64,000 bases of DNA from Patella vulgata. Lineage: Eukaryota > Mollusca > Gastropoda > Patellidae. Shown here piece after piece: positions 11,267 through 20,611 of the stretch (its first letter is position 1; every line of letters begins with the position of its first letter). Position numbers and translations under genes: made by a program. The notes under the pieces were generated by a model. That model made no database searches, had not been told where the DNA came from, and worked only from the letters and a program-made list of their open reading frames with translations. The stretch spans positions 75,766,702 to 75,830,701 of the forward strand of contig NC_065881.2 of assembly GCF_932274485.2 (NCBI RefSeq). The letters are read 5' to 3'.

Positions 11267-12792
11267 TACTATTCAAAAAAAGTAGGGGATATTTTTAAGT
11301 GTTATTAAAGTCACCTAATGAAACTGACGAAGAAACAAATGACAAAATGAAATGAAGTTCACATTCATCGATTTATTCCAAATGATCGTTAGACTAAGTA
11401 AGGCACAGACTGACCATTATAAGGGTAAAATGATACCCGGGGTCAAACAGCAAAGTTACCACAGCATCACAACCAAGTCAGTAACGGGTAAATCCTCCTC
11501 TGTTTGCCAAACAAGCATTGATCCGACGTGGCATACTCCTAATGAGACGTCTAAGGTCATTTTGGTCCAGATTGTCCCATTCCTGTTGCAACGCAGCAGC
11601 AAGTTCTTGGACATTGGCAGGACGTTGTTGACGTTGACGTAACCTCTGTCCAAGCATGTCCCAGACATGCTCGATGAGGGAGAGGTCGGGACTCAGTGCT
11701 GGCCAAGGTAATGTGGTGATGTTCTGTTGTTGGAGGTAACCTGTAACGATCCTGGCCCTGTGACATCTTGCGTTGTCATCCTGGAAGATGAAACGGCGGC
11801 CATGACGTCGTGCGAACGGCACAACATGGACTGCCAAGATGTTGTCCCAGTAGTACTGGCCTGTACCACGCCCTGCAACAACATGTAAAGCCGTTCTTCC
11901 AGCAACAGTGATGCCTCCCCACACCATAACAGAACCACCCCCAAATCGATCATGTCTGATGACGTTAACGTCTTGGAAGCGCTCGTTTCGACGACGCCAC
12001 ACCCTCCTACGTCTGTCCAAAAAATCAACAGTGAACCTTGACTCATCTGAAAACATCACATTGCTCCAGCGTCGATTATCCCAGTGTTGACGATCACTAC
12101 ACCAACGACGTCTTGCCTGAATGTGATGATCTCTCAAACAAGGGATCACGCGAGGACGTCGGGCGCGAAGGTGACCCCTATGCAGTCGATTCCGAATCGT
12201 CTGGCCACTCACTCTCACACCAGTGTCTGTTTGAAGACGAGCGCTGATCTGATTTGCTGTGATGCCACGATTTCTCAAGGCCAAGGTACGGATAAATCGA
12301 TCCTGGGCTTGAGTTGTCGCCCTTGGTCGACCTGAGCGTGGTCTGTCCTGTACAGATTGTGTATCACGGTATCTGGACCATAGCCTGCTTATGACAGACT
12401 GAGAAACATTCATCGTCCGCGCCACAACCGCCTGTGTTGTGCCGATCTGTAGCATGCCAAGGGCACGTAACCTTTCATTTTGGGTAAGCCGACGCATATC
12501 AAAATTGTTTTCTGGTCACTAAAACAATTAAACTGATGTTTCCACCCTGGAATTCAATGCCACAATGACTGTAACATTCAAAGTCAGAGTCGTGCAAATC
12601 TTGGGTTGGACCCCCATGATGATCCCAAGCATCACCTGCATTCCATGCGGTAGCTATTGGTGCGTTTGGGCGTCACATGTTACCGGAAATGTTTCTTCTG
12701 TTAGGTTCTATAGTGACTTTTTTCGTAGTCATTTGCATATTTTAGTATTATGCCCCCAAAATCAAATATCTCCTACTTTTTTTGAATAGTAT
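11267..12792 (-). mobile_element. Intact Tc1/mariner-type transposon
   Basis: Inverted ends of about 28 bp read ACTATTCAAAAAAAGTAGG from both sides, next to TA dinucleotides, as expected for the IS630-Tc1-mariner superfamily. The body is 1.5 kb with one full-length transposase on the minus strand. A decayed relative lies at 39359-41145. Confidence 0.92.
11478..12497 (-). CDS. Tc1-like DDE transposase, full length
   Basis: A 339-aa protein. The N-terminal half has paired helix-turn-helix DNA-binding regions (ERLRALGMLQIG ... VSQSVISRLWSRY) with the GRPR linker as SGRPRATT at about 55-62. The catalytic core shows FSDESRF (first Asp), FQDDNARCHRA (second Asp) and a SPDLSLIEHVWD block (Glu in IEH), the usual DD34E arrangement, plus the Gly-rich GGGSVMVWGGI motif. 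The frame is uninterrupted and the length is normal, so the protein could be active. It should cut at the element's inverted ends and insert at TA. Confidence 0.94.
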   Translation of the reverse strand: MRRLTQNERLRALGMLQIGTTQAVVARTMNVSQSVISRLWSRYRDTQSVQDRPRSGRPRATTQAQDRFIRTLALRNRGITANQISARLQTDTGVRVSGQTIRNRLHRGHLRARRPRVIPCLRDHHIQARRRWCSDRQHWDNRRWSNVMFSDESRFTVDFLDRRRRVWRRRNERFQDVNVIRHDRFGGGSVMVWGGITVAGRTALHVVAGRGTGQYYWDNILAVHVVPFARRHGRRFIFQDDNARCHRARIVTGYLQQQNITTLPWPALSPDLSLIEHVWDMLGQRLRQRQQRPANVQELAAALQQEWDNLDQNDLRRLIRSMPRRINACLANRGGFTRY

Positions 12793-13084
12793 AGTTATAG
12801 TTATATAATAAACAATAATAGTTATAGTTATATAATAAACAATAATAGTTTTCGTTATATAATAAACAATAATAGTTATAGTCATATAATAAGCATTATT
12901 CTATAGTACTAGTACTGCGTCATAAACAATAATAGGACAATCTAAAGAATGTGAACAAACATATTTTTTTTACTGTACATATTATTGTAAATGTAAATGA
13001 CAACGGATCCATTCATTTGGTCTTATATATACGTTTGTTGTGAAGTCTGTCTATATTGTCATGTCCGTAGTTTTGTCTTGTGTA

Positions 13085-13710
13085 AATGTTTATGGGTGGT
13101 ACGGCACGGTAACAAAAACATAATCGCGATTATCCATTTCATGATTAAATCATGAATGAAAGTTGAGCAGCAAATCGGATCCTTATCCAGTAAATATCGC
13201 AACCTAGAGATGACATCGCGAGTTGATTATGGTCTGGATAAGTTAATTAATGTCTAATTGATAATTTAAATAACATTTCAGGTCTAAAGAAAGACCTGCG
13301 ATAGACAGATTTTTTTCTTGCATAATGTATGTTTAGTTTATTAAAATTAATATGCATTTTACAAGCTCTACATCTGACTATTGAAGATGATTATCTATAT
13401 TCACATGCCAAGATTATAATAAACTCTCTGGTTCATCAGATGACCGTCATATTGAATGGATTAGAACAGTCGCGCCATTTGATAATTGGAATACATTCTG
13501 TGAAGGATGATTAAACATAAAAGTGGATAATCGAGATTTTGTTCTTATCGTACCGACTTGAGTAATGATGATCGAAGCTAGCCTAAAATTCAAAATCTAA
13601 TATTTCGGTTCAGTGTGGAGCAATTTAACTGACATGTTCATCATATTCTATTTACGCTATCTATATTTTAACTATTATAGCGAAAACCATCTAATCTCGT
13701 ATAATGCCCC
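13085..13710. repeat. Dispersed repeat C, inverted pair
   Basis: 13085-13330 is the reverse complement of 60300-60510 (shared core GTCTGGATAAGTTAATTAAT). 13525-13710 carries the neighbouring piece in the opposite orientation (GATAATCGAGATTTTGTTCT ... GTACCGACTT ... GATGATCGA). The two halves form a fold-back with GATAATCG arms. A further copy of the second piece is at 14139-14350. There is no coding frame; probably a non-autonomous element. Confidence 0.65.
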
Positions 13711-13737
13711 ATTTAATAAAATATATGTTGTTCTCCG

Positions 13738-13800
13738 TCTTCATTAGTCCAGTCGGAGTAGAACAGTAGGACGTTAAACCCCATTTAATTTTATATATTG
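13738..13800 (+). mobile_element. SINE A, 3' tail only
   Basis: The block 'GTCTTCATTAGTCCAGTCGG' followed by GTAGGACGTTAAACCCCATTT is the 3' end shared by SINE A copies elsewhere in the window. Confidence 0.75.
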
Positions 13801-14138
13801 TTTCAGTGCTCACTCTGGGTTTCATTTTTTTTCCGCCAATTTTTCATTTTAATTTATTAGCCATATATTTTCTCCGCAAAAATAAAGAATAAATATCTAT
13901 TAGATTTTTTCAGTACTTTTTTTTGTACATAAGTACACACAATATACATATGATATTACAATTTACAAAATTCTGCTTTGCTTTGCAGGACCCATTTTTT
14001 TAAAGCTTTTTCAACATCTGGGTTAACCACTTAGTAACATTAAATTACACAGTGTGTTTGTTTTTAAAGAATATCTGTATATCTGAAAATTTCCATTCAT
14101 CCTTAAAAGATCTACCTTTTCATAATGCGCTTAAACCA

Positions 14139-14350
14139 AAATGGATAATCGAGACTATGTTTTTTTTATTGTACCGACTTTAGTAATGATGATCGAGGTT
14201 AGGCCTAAAATTCATAAGCTAATATCTCGGTTCAGAGTGGAGCAATTTGACTGAAATTTCCCGCATTATTATTATATTCAGTATTCACGTTATCTATTTT
14301 TAACTATTATAGTGAGATCTGTCAGTTCTTTATCTAATCTCCCACAATGT
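14139..14350 (+). repeat. Dispersed repeat C, additional copy
   Basis: Matches 13525-13710 and 60455-60660 in the same order: GGATAATCGAGAC, GTACCGACTTTAGTAATGAT, then AGAGTGGAGCAATTTGACTG. Confidence 0.7.
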
Positions 14351-14359
14351 CTCTTTAAA

Positions 14360-15370
14360 TCTTTAAGATTTTTCTTTTTCGAAATTTTTCTCAGTCACGA
14401 ACTTTTGATGTACCGTAGGCTTCATGCAGACCTATAGAAGTTGATATCGCTTCAATATTCAAGGATCTAATAATATTAGATGGACGAGAGCTGATCATGT
14501 CAGTATCATCTTTAAACTTGGAGCATTTTGGTGGTCACATACTAAAATAATCTGTCATTCTTCTATCGGACGTTGACGAAGGTTGTTCAATTTTTCGCTT
14601 ACGATCCATGGCATGTGATTTGATAACTGACTTTCGTTAGTTAGTTGTATTTTACGTCCGCTTCCACCGAGGTGATATCGCAGACAATAACATGTTATGT
14701 ATTCAAGGTGCAATAATTTACAATGTGATTAGTGGAAAAGAGGACAATTAGGTTTTTATATATATGTACAGAAGACAATAGATAACAGAAAGAGACATGA
14801 GATAACAGGTGCAAAGAATAAAAAGGTGCCAGTGGACGTTTACAAAACAGACGAATTTGTAACAAAATAGACATAAATGTGGACGAACATTTGGACAGGG
14901 ACAAACATTTAGACATAGTATGTACATATATATATATATATTTAGGTCGTTTTCGTCGGTCTGGTCGATTTGTTCGGTTGAATGGCAGGGCGGTGCAACT
15001 CTTCCTTGGGGCTTGTTGGTGAGTGTAAGGCCTGGACCTTTCTTCCTTCCATTTGGTTTTGTCGTCCGGTATGGTGGTTGATTTCGTCATTATTTCTGTT
15101 ATTCATTCCTTTGTTGTTGGTTCTCTGAAGGAAGAATCCAGCGCCTGAAAATAGAAAGCTAGAGAAAAAAGAGTAGCTGGTCTTGTGATGGTTTTGTTTT
15201 TATTTCGTCTAGTAAGGCTGGGGGGAGGGGGTGTTGGGAAAAAAAAAATTGGGCATTTATGGCAAGTTGGTATGATATACATTCAATCAAAATTTATTTG
15301 GAGTTAATAAATACAATAATACATATATGGTGGCTTAATATGATCTACAATCAATACTTATTTAGTCAAA
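14360..15370. other. No gene recognised
   Basis: A 131-codon minus-strand frame (14695-15090) is open but low in complexity and includes a (TA)n stretch (about 14928-14941). No motif, splice pattern or repeat partner was found. Confidence 0.4.
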
Positions 15371-15379
15371 TAAATAAAA

Positions 15380-15870
15380 GTGTAAAAAATATTTCAGGGT
15401 GTGTAGCGTTTCCCTCTTATGGGGACATTTTTGCGCTAACACCCTGATTCATTAATTAATAGTTTTATTTGTGGTGTAGGACAGGTGGCGATTCCCTCTA
15501 GGGGACGTTTTTTCGCTTCATCCTACATTGTATAATTCGATTTATTAATTTTATCGGAGTTTTATTAGTAGTGTAGGGCGGTTTACGCTTCCTTCTAGAG
15601 GACATTTTTACGTTCCGCCCTACTGTTTAATTGATTAATTTTATTATTTTATGTATTTGGTCATGCCTATATTTATTAGTAGTGTAGGGCGGTTTACGCT
15701 TCCTTCTAGATGACATTTTTACGTTCCGCCCTACTGTTTAATTGATTAATTTTATTATTTTATGTATTTGGTCATGCCTATATTTATTAGTAGTTTAGGG
15801 CGGTTTACGCTTCCTTCTAGAGGACATTTTTACGTTCCGCCCTACTGTATAACTGATTATTTTATGTATT
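15380..15870. repeat. ~110-bp tandem repeats at a LINE 3' end
   Basis: Five units of the type GTGTAGGGCGGTTTACGCTT ... GACATTTTTACGTTCCGCCC, three almost identical (15570-15860) and two more diverged (from about 15395). Each unit's two halves are partly inverted (AGGGCGG / CCGCCCT), so the RNA could fold as a hairpin. The array directly abuts the LINE fragment and lies 3' to it. Confidence 0.75.
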
Positions 15871-16250
15871 TGGTCATGCCTATATTCTCAATAAAATCCC
15901 AGACAAGCTGTGATGTCCAGTATCTATCGTCAGGTTGTGGAGAAAGGAGAGATTTGAGACAGAGAGTTTTTCCCCTCTCTGCTAGATTCTTTATCACGGA
16001 TTGACGTTCTATGTTTAATTGATTACAGTTGATTAGCAGGTGTGACGTGGTCGCAATTTGTCCATATGGGCATTTAATTGGTGTAAAGGTGAAGTCTTTA
16101 ATTACGTTTATCATTTTGAGCCTCGTGATGAGTTTGCATATTTTGATTGAGGGATGATTGATGTAAACCTTGTCTACAAGATTGATATCAATTTGATAGC
16201 GATGAGTATTTTCTTGTTTTAGACGGGTTTTCCATAACTGACTTTCGACA
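15857..16250 (-). pseudogene. LINE ORF2 C-terminal remnant
   Basis: The minus-strand frame ends with a Cys/His pattern CPYGQIATTSHLLINC, like the CCHC module at the C-terminus of many LINE polyproteins, and it sits next to repeats resembling a LINE 3' tail. Reverse transcriptase motifs are absent, so only the 3' end was inserted or kept, as in 5'-truncated LINE copies. The clade is not assigned. The hydrophobic N-terminal extension of the frame, to about 16405, is probably not part of the LINE. Confidence 0.55.
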
Positions 16251-16572
16251 ACCCAAAGAATATATACGCAATTATAAACTGTAACAACAAACCTGGCTTC
16301 ATTTATTAACGATACGGGCAACAGGAGTAAGAAAAAGATAAAACAGACGTCATAATTCAATATTCCCAAACAAATCGAACGAGTATTTTTCACAGTGTCC
16401 GCCATTTTGAATATGTAGAAACCGTCACAATATCCACCGATTCGTATTTGAAGACAAATAATTAAATCTTTTGTCTCTTAATTAGTTTATTACTACTCTT
16501 ACTGTAAATACTAATCAACACTAATCCGAGATTGATCAAGAGACAAAATATATCTCTATTATTGGCACCTAA

Positions 16573-16720
16573 TTGATTGATGGTTAAACGCGTGCGGGTT
16601 GGATCATAAGGTCTGTCAAAGAGTCAAGTGGCGTGACTTCGATTCCTCGCTTGTACGTGTTGGTCCCGAAATGATCTAGTTTGTGTCGGGTGAATTTAAA
16701 ACTCTTTTGGAAGTGTCGAT
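16573..16720 (+). mobile_element. SINE family B copy, partly degraded
   Basis: It shares GGATCATAAGGTCTGTCA, a B-box-like CTTCGATTCCTCG and the tail CTAGTTTGTGTCGGGTG with the copy at 8494-8740. Confidence 0.7.
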
Positions 16721-17700
16721 GAAATTAGCATTTCGGTGAAAGTGTCTTTGAAAAGGTTCATTTCCGTACGGGTTAGGTGTCATTTACGGGATTTGATAAT
16801 ATTAAAAAAATAAGTCACAGAAAGTTAATAAAGATGCAAGATGCAGTAAATACTTTTTGACTTATACTATCACAATTATCGATACATCAGGTGGTAAATC
16901 TTAATATTATAGACTTTTGCGCTTCATTTGCATGAACTGCCACATCTTTTATATCAACATTATTCATATGGACCGTTCTATAAATTGATGAAAACAGAAC
17001 TGTCAAAATCTAAGCTATCATGGCTGCCGTTGTCGAGTGTTGGTATATGTTAGAAAAAAAGCTTGTTCCTAAATTTTGGATACATTATTATTCATTTATG
17101 TTAGAATAATAATCATTTTGAGGGTTTGATATAGAATTTATTACCCAGATATAATTTTTGTTGAGCAAATTCTTTTCTATGGAGTACCATTTGAAACACG
17201 TCATATTTTCCAATTAATCAACCATTCAGCTGAACATTTCCACATTCAATAGTGGACTATTAGTGTACAATCTAAGATTAAACAATGTGTTGGGTGTGAA
17301 TAGATATCGAAAAGATTTATAACAAATTAGTGGATCTCGTCATTAAACCATGCTATTATTACCGATTATACTGGGGATCATTTTTGTTTTTTTGCAGACA
17401 TCCAAGTACATGTACATGTAATTCCGTCTCTCCATAACCAGCAGTTCCGACTTCAAGTTTACCTACAATAAAACGACAGCTTGATAGTTTTGAAGATCGG
17501 TGGTAAATGAGAAAACTTAGTGTTTTAGACAAAATTAAATCCAAAGACTTTATTTTTCTATAATTTCATAATGGCTGTACTACATTTCTGTATATTTATC
17601 GACTATAATGAATTATTGAGTTCCATCACCCCAGAAGTTCCATCACTCCAGAGAAAGAGAGATAGAGTTGCAAAGCATTACAATTGGTAATAAATAATTA
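16721..17700. other. No gene seen
   Basis: AT-rich sequence. A 61-codon minus-strand frame at 17359-17544 lacks support. No terminal repeats or motif series found. Confidence 0.4.
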
Positions 17701-17703
17701 ATA

Positions 17704-17926
17704 TTTGTACGTGACAAGGAGTCAACTCGCCTGTGCAACTTCGTGGGATTTCTCCCACTGCCAAAGACCCCTATGCGCAACGAATTAATATGTTGGTTCC
17801 GAAATGACCTAGTTTATGTCGAGTGGACATTAAACTCTCTCTCCCCCGCCCCCTCTCTCTCTCTCCCTCTCTCTCTGCCGCCCCCGCCCCCACTCTCCCC
17901 CGCCCCCGCCCCTGCCTCCCTCCTAC
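17704..17926 (+). mobile_element. SINE B 3' part followed by a pyrimidine-rich tract
   Basis: The SINE B tail (CTAGTTTATGTCGAGTGGAC) is followed at 17835-17920 by a C/T-rich simple sequence. The Pro/Ser-rich frames through the tract are simple-sequence artefacts. Confidence 0.6.
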
Positions 17927-18160
17927 TGGCCCAATGAAGAAAGGCATACAGGGTTCTTTTATGAGCACGTCAATGGGTACACGGATCTCGGTTCGGTTTT
18001 TCGTCCCATCCGAACCACTATACCTTGCCCCTACACCGTTTACAAGGGGGACCACGCTGGAAACTCCCGATGGACTTTCTCGGCCAGCACCAGGATCGAA
18101 CACGGGACACCCAAGTTGACTAGCCAACCTTTACTCACTGAGCCACCGTGGCTCCCAAGA
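17927..18160 (-). mobile_element. SINE family A copy, minus strand
   Basis: Read on the minus strand it starts GGGAGCCACGGTGGCTCAGT (A-box type) and carries 'GTTCGATCCTGG' as a B box. The same SINE end is present at window positions 1-30 next to duplication copy 1, so the SINE was part of the duplicated segment. Confidence 0.75.
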
Positions 18161-18280
18161 AGAAAAAAAGGAAACGAAGTACTTGAATAAAGCCACCCAA
18201 CCACACAAGTAAGAAAAAAAAGAAGAAAAGGAAAGGAAATGTTGGTTTCAACAATTTATTTTGGTTTTTTAACATCTTAA

Positions 18281-18420
18281 ATAATATGTTTTTTCACAAA
18301 ACATCACATTACATCTCAAATAACACGCTTTCTCACAAAACATCACAGTGCATCTTAAATGACATGTATTTTTACAAAACATGTCAAATAACACGTATTC
18401 TTACAAAATATCACATTAAA
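18281..18420. repeat. Tandem array beside copy 2
   Basis: About four units related to those at 170-612 (ACAAAACATCACATTACATC-type). Confidence 0.7.
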
Positions 18421-18473
18421 TTTCACACATTCAACTAAATTTGAAATATTTCATCGATTCCTTATACTCGTGT

Positions 18474-18780
18474 CTATAAATCTAAAGGTGACAACTTTCT
18501 ATTCTTGCCTGTGTATGGACGTTTTGTTTGTTTAATTGAGGGTGGCTTCGGTTTATAAGTAGGTGGTAAAGTTTGGACAGATTTTAATAAATTCGGAAGC
18601 GGAGTAGCGTTGACTTTCTTAAGAACTTTGAGATTTACATTAAGCTTGTTTTTATCTGCTGATGTTACTGATTTTATCTTTGGAAGTGAAAATGACTTAT
18701 CTCCTGTCAGTACTGCATGATCTGTTAGTGGAAGATGCTTCGGTAGCAGAGTTTGATTCTTCGATATTTTCATGGAAGTA
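18474..18780 (-). pseudogene. Host gene copy 2, 3' end of the last exon
   Basis: The last ~100 codons of the coiled-coil host gene, starting SMKISKNQTLLP and ending RKLSPLDL before a TAG. The frame matches the C-terminus of copy 1 (SMKISKNQTLLP ... KKLPPLN). The rest of this exon lies 17 kb away at 35873-37110; the Polinton separates the two. Confidence 0.85.
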
Positions 18781-19296
18781 AGTAGTTAGGGCCTGGGTAT
18801 AGGGACGATGGCGCGCATGCGCAGAAGCCCTAGCAACGGTGTTGCGCATGCGCAGGTCACTTCCTGTGTCCCTAGCAACGGCCACTTCCGGTGATGACGT
18901 CATAAGATGACGTCACTTCCGGTGATGACGTCATAAGATGACACCACTACTTCCGGTGATGACGTCACTTCCGGTGATGACGTCACTTCCGAGAGTGCGT
19001 CACTTCCGTTTCCGGCGATAACATCACTTTCAGTGATGACGTCATCCATAGCAACGGTCACTTCCGGTGATGACGTCATACGTTAGTGACGTCATACGTG
19101 ACATGACGTCATAGGGATTTCCCTCGGGGATTTCCTTTTTCTCGGGATTTCTTTCGTCCTTTCTGTGCTTGGGTCTTGGGCCCCATTTTTGGGGGATTCC
19201 CTCGCCCTTATCTTGGGGACCACCCTCCGTTTGTTCTCTCGTTCTTTCTTGGGATTGCTCTCGGGGATTCCCCCTTCCTTTGCTCGTTTTCTCTCG
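18781..19296. repeat. Polinton left terminal inverted repeat
   Basis: Begins AGTAGTTAGGGCCTGGG and matches the right end for 516 bp almost perfectly. The outer ~340 bp is a mosaic of short motifs: two TGCGCATGCGCA-like sites (18812-18823, 18843-18854), three TAGCAACGG boxes, repeated ACTTCCGG and nine TGACGTCA palindromes. The inner ~170 bp is C/T-rich with GGGATT-type runs. Confidence 0.96.
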
Positions 19297-19743
19297 AGTT
19301 TGCCCGTCGGTATATTCATATATTTAGGGGAAATCCCCAATTAGTGCAGTAATTAATCTATGATATAATCTAGGATATAATCTAGGATATAATCTATAAT
19401 AGAATTCAGGGATGGGAGAAGGGAACAGTGGTAAATCTATTAAATCTATACTACGGACATTGATTATTCTATACTAAGGGTGTTCCTTGCTAAGGGGAGA
19501 TATAGATGTAGTCTACATTGATGTAGGAGACAAGTTCTTATAAAGGTTGTTATAAAGTTGTTTTGTTTTTTTATGAAAGGTTCTTATAAACGTTCTTATG
19601 AAAGGTTCTTATGAAAGGTTCTTGTAAAGGTTCTTATAAAGATATAAACAAAATAGAATATGAACATTCTTTCTGAATGATTTGGTGGCCCTGAAAAGGG
19701 CCGTTTGGGTGGCCTTGAAAAAGGCCGTTGGTGGTTAGACTGT
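19297..19743. other. Polinton left non-coding stretch
   Basis: AT-rich, with two simple arrays: ATATAATCTAGG-type (about 19360-19405) and GGTTCTTATAAA-type (about 19545-19645). It lies 3' of the leftward gene pair and probably holds its 3' UTR. Confidence 0.6.
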
Positions 19744-19774
19744 CTAACCGAGGCGTTGACGGACATGCCTCATG

Positions 19775-19805
<31 letters not shown>

Positions 19806-20109
19806 AAATCTTCCGTTTACGGGGTGTTGATGGTGGCGTGGCCGAGTCGGGCTGGTACCACCTCTTCAATGTTTCGATGTCCGTAAAGGGCTCGAAAATA
19901 TCGGTTGGTGGTGGAGTGGCTGGTCTAACTGGTGTAGAGGAAACGTTCGGCCTGAACGTCTCCTCGTACAACCAACTATACATGTCGTCCGCCATTTCGG
20001 CCAGGAATGGGTCGGACACCAACCACTCCTCGTCCCCAAACATCCATTCTTCTTCGCTGTCCTCGTCGTCTCCCTCGTACTGGGTCCAACAGTTCCTCTC
20101 TGTGAGCAT
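19744..20109 (-). CDS. Polinton acidic accessory protein
   Basis: A 121-aa very acidic protein with N-terminal DDEDSEEEW, a Pro/Thr-rich centre (STPVRPATPPPTD) and a basic patch TPRKRK before an eight- or nine-residue Asp run. The TPRKRK patch could be a nuclear localisation signal. It is one of only two Polinton genes reading leftwards. Its 5' part overlaps the 3' part of the neighbouring coiled-coil frame in another frame. I do not recognise a family; the acidic and Pro-rich make-up is like transcription activators, which is inference only. Confidence 0.55.
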
Positions 20110-20413
20110 CTAGCTCTAAGGCCTCCAGCCGATGAAGCTCACGGCGGGTCTGCCGCAACAATTTTTGGAGGTACCCTCGCTCCTCCAAAAACCGTTGCCG
20201 CTCGGCCTGCCATGCCGCTTTCTCGGCCTCCCATGCCGACCTCTCGGCACACTGCTCAGAGAGAAGTTGCTGGAACTCCCCTTGCCACTGGCTTGTCAGA
20301 CGTTTCTCTCTCTTCAGAGAATTACCCATGGTTGAAGTGTTGGGTTTCTCACGCCTATTTGTCCTTTTATCGCGGACCTGTGAGAGAGCCTTGACTTTTT
20401 GGACAAAAAACAT
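19976..20413 (-). CDS. Polinton coiled-coil accessory protein
   Basis: A frame of up to 145 aa, with a second in-frame ATG at 20329 giving MGNSLKREKR. A coiled coil runs from about residue 40 to 100, rich in Gln, Glu, Trp and Leu (WEAEKAAWQAERQRFLEERG). The last ~40 residues overlap the acidic gene and look like its other-frame shadow. The start lies 199 bp from the polymerase start, with a shared divergent promoter region between them. Function unknown. Confidence 0.5.
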   Translation of the reverse strand: MFFVQKVKALSQVRDKRTNRREKPNTSTMGNSLKREKRLTSQWQGEFQQLLSEQCAERSAWEAEKAAWQAERQRFLEERGYLQKLLRQTRRELHRLEALELDAHREELLDPVRGRRRGQRRRMDVWGRGVVGVRPIPGRNGGRHV

Positions 20414-20611
20414 TTTGTAGTTCTTAGAATTTTACAAGGCAAAAAAAAAAAAGAAATCGCGCGGACTTCACTGCAAGCCTCACTTTAAGCTATAAAAGTT
20501 ATAAAAGCTATAAAAGTAGGCCTATACTTAAAATGACGTCATGTTCTATATTGACGTCATCAACCGTGTCTATATAAAGGAGCAAGCGCTTACTGGTTAT
20601 AGCATTCTACA
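20414..20611 (+). promoter_or_regulatory. Divergent promoter region before the polymerase gene
   Basis: A TATATAAAGG box at 20571-20580 lies 41 bp before the polymerase ATG. Upstream are two CRE-type TGACGTCA palindromes (20534-20541 and 20552-20559), the same motif that fills the terminal repeats, and a triple TATAAAAG-type stretch (about 20490-20515). The minus-strand pair starts at the other edge. Confidence 0.7.

Larger units (their letters stand above)
11118..12900. repeat. AT-rich tandem array split by a Tc1 element
   Basis: Units of about 33 bp (ATAATAAACAATAATAGTTA with TAGTTAT-type joins) run from the TRIM stop codon to 11264 and resume at 12791-12900 on the far side of the Tc1 element. 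The array existed first and the transposon landed at a TA in it. Each unit carries an AATAAA on the plus strand. Confidence 0.85.
18128..18780. repeat. Segmental duplication, copy 2, left part
   Basis: Collinear with positions 1-950 of copy 1 apart from tandem-array length. It ends exactly at the Polinton; the remainder resumes at 35873. Confidence 0.88.

Noticed and set aside
14695-15090. A 131-codon minus-strand frame
   Set aside because: Low complexity with a TA repeat, no motif and no relative in the window.
17743-18127. Pro/Ser-rich proteins on both strands
   Set aside because: Caused by a C/T simple-sequence tract and SINE DNA.
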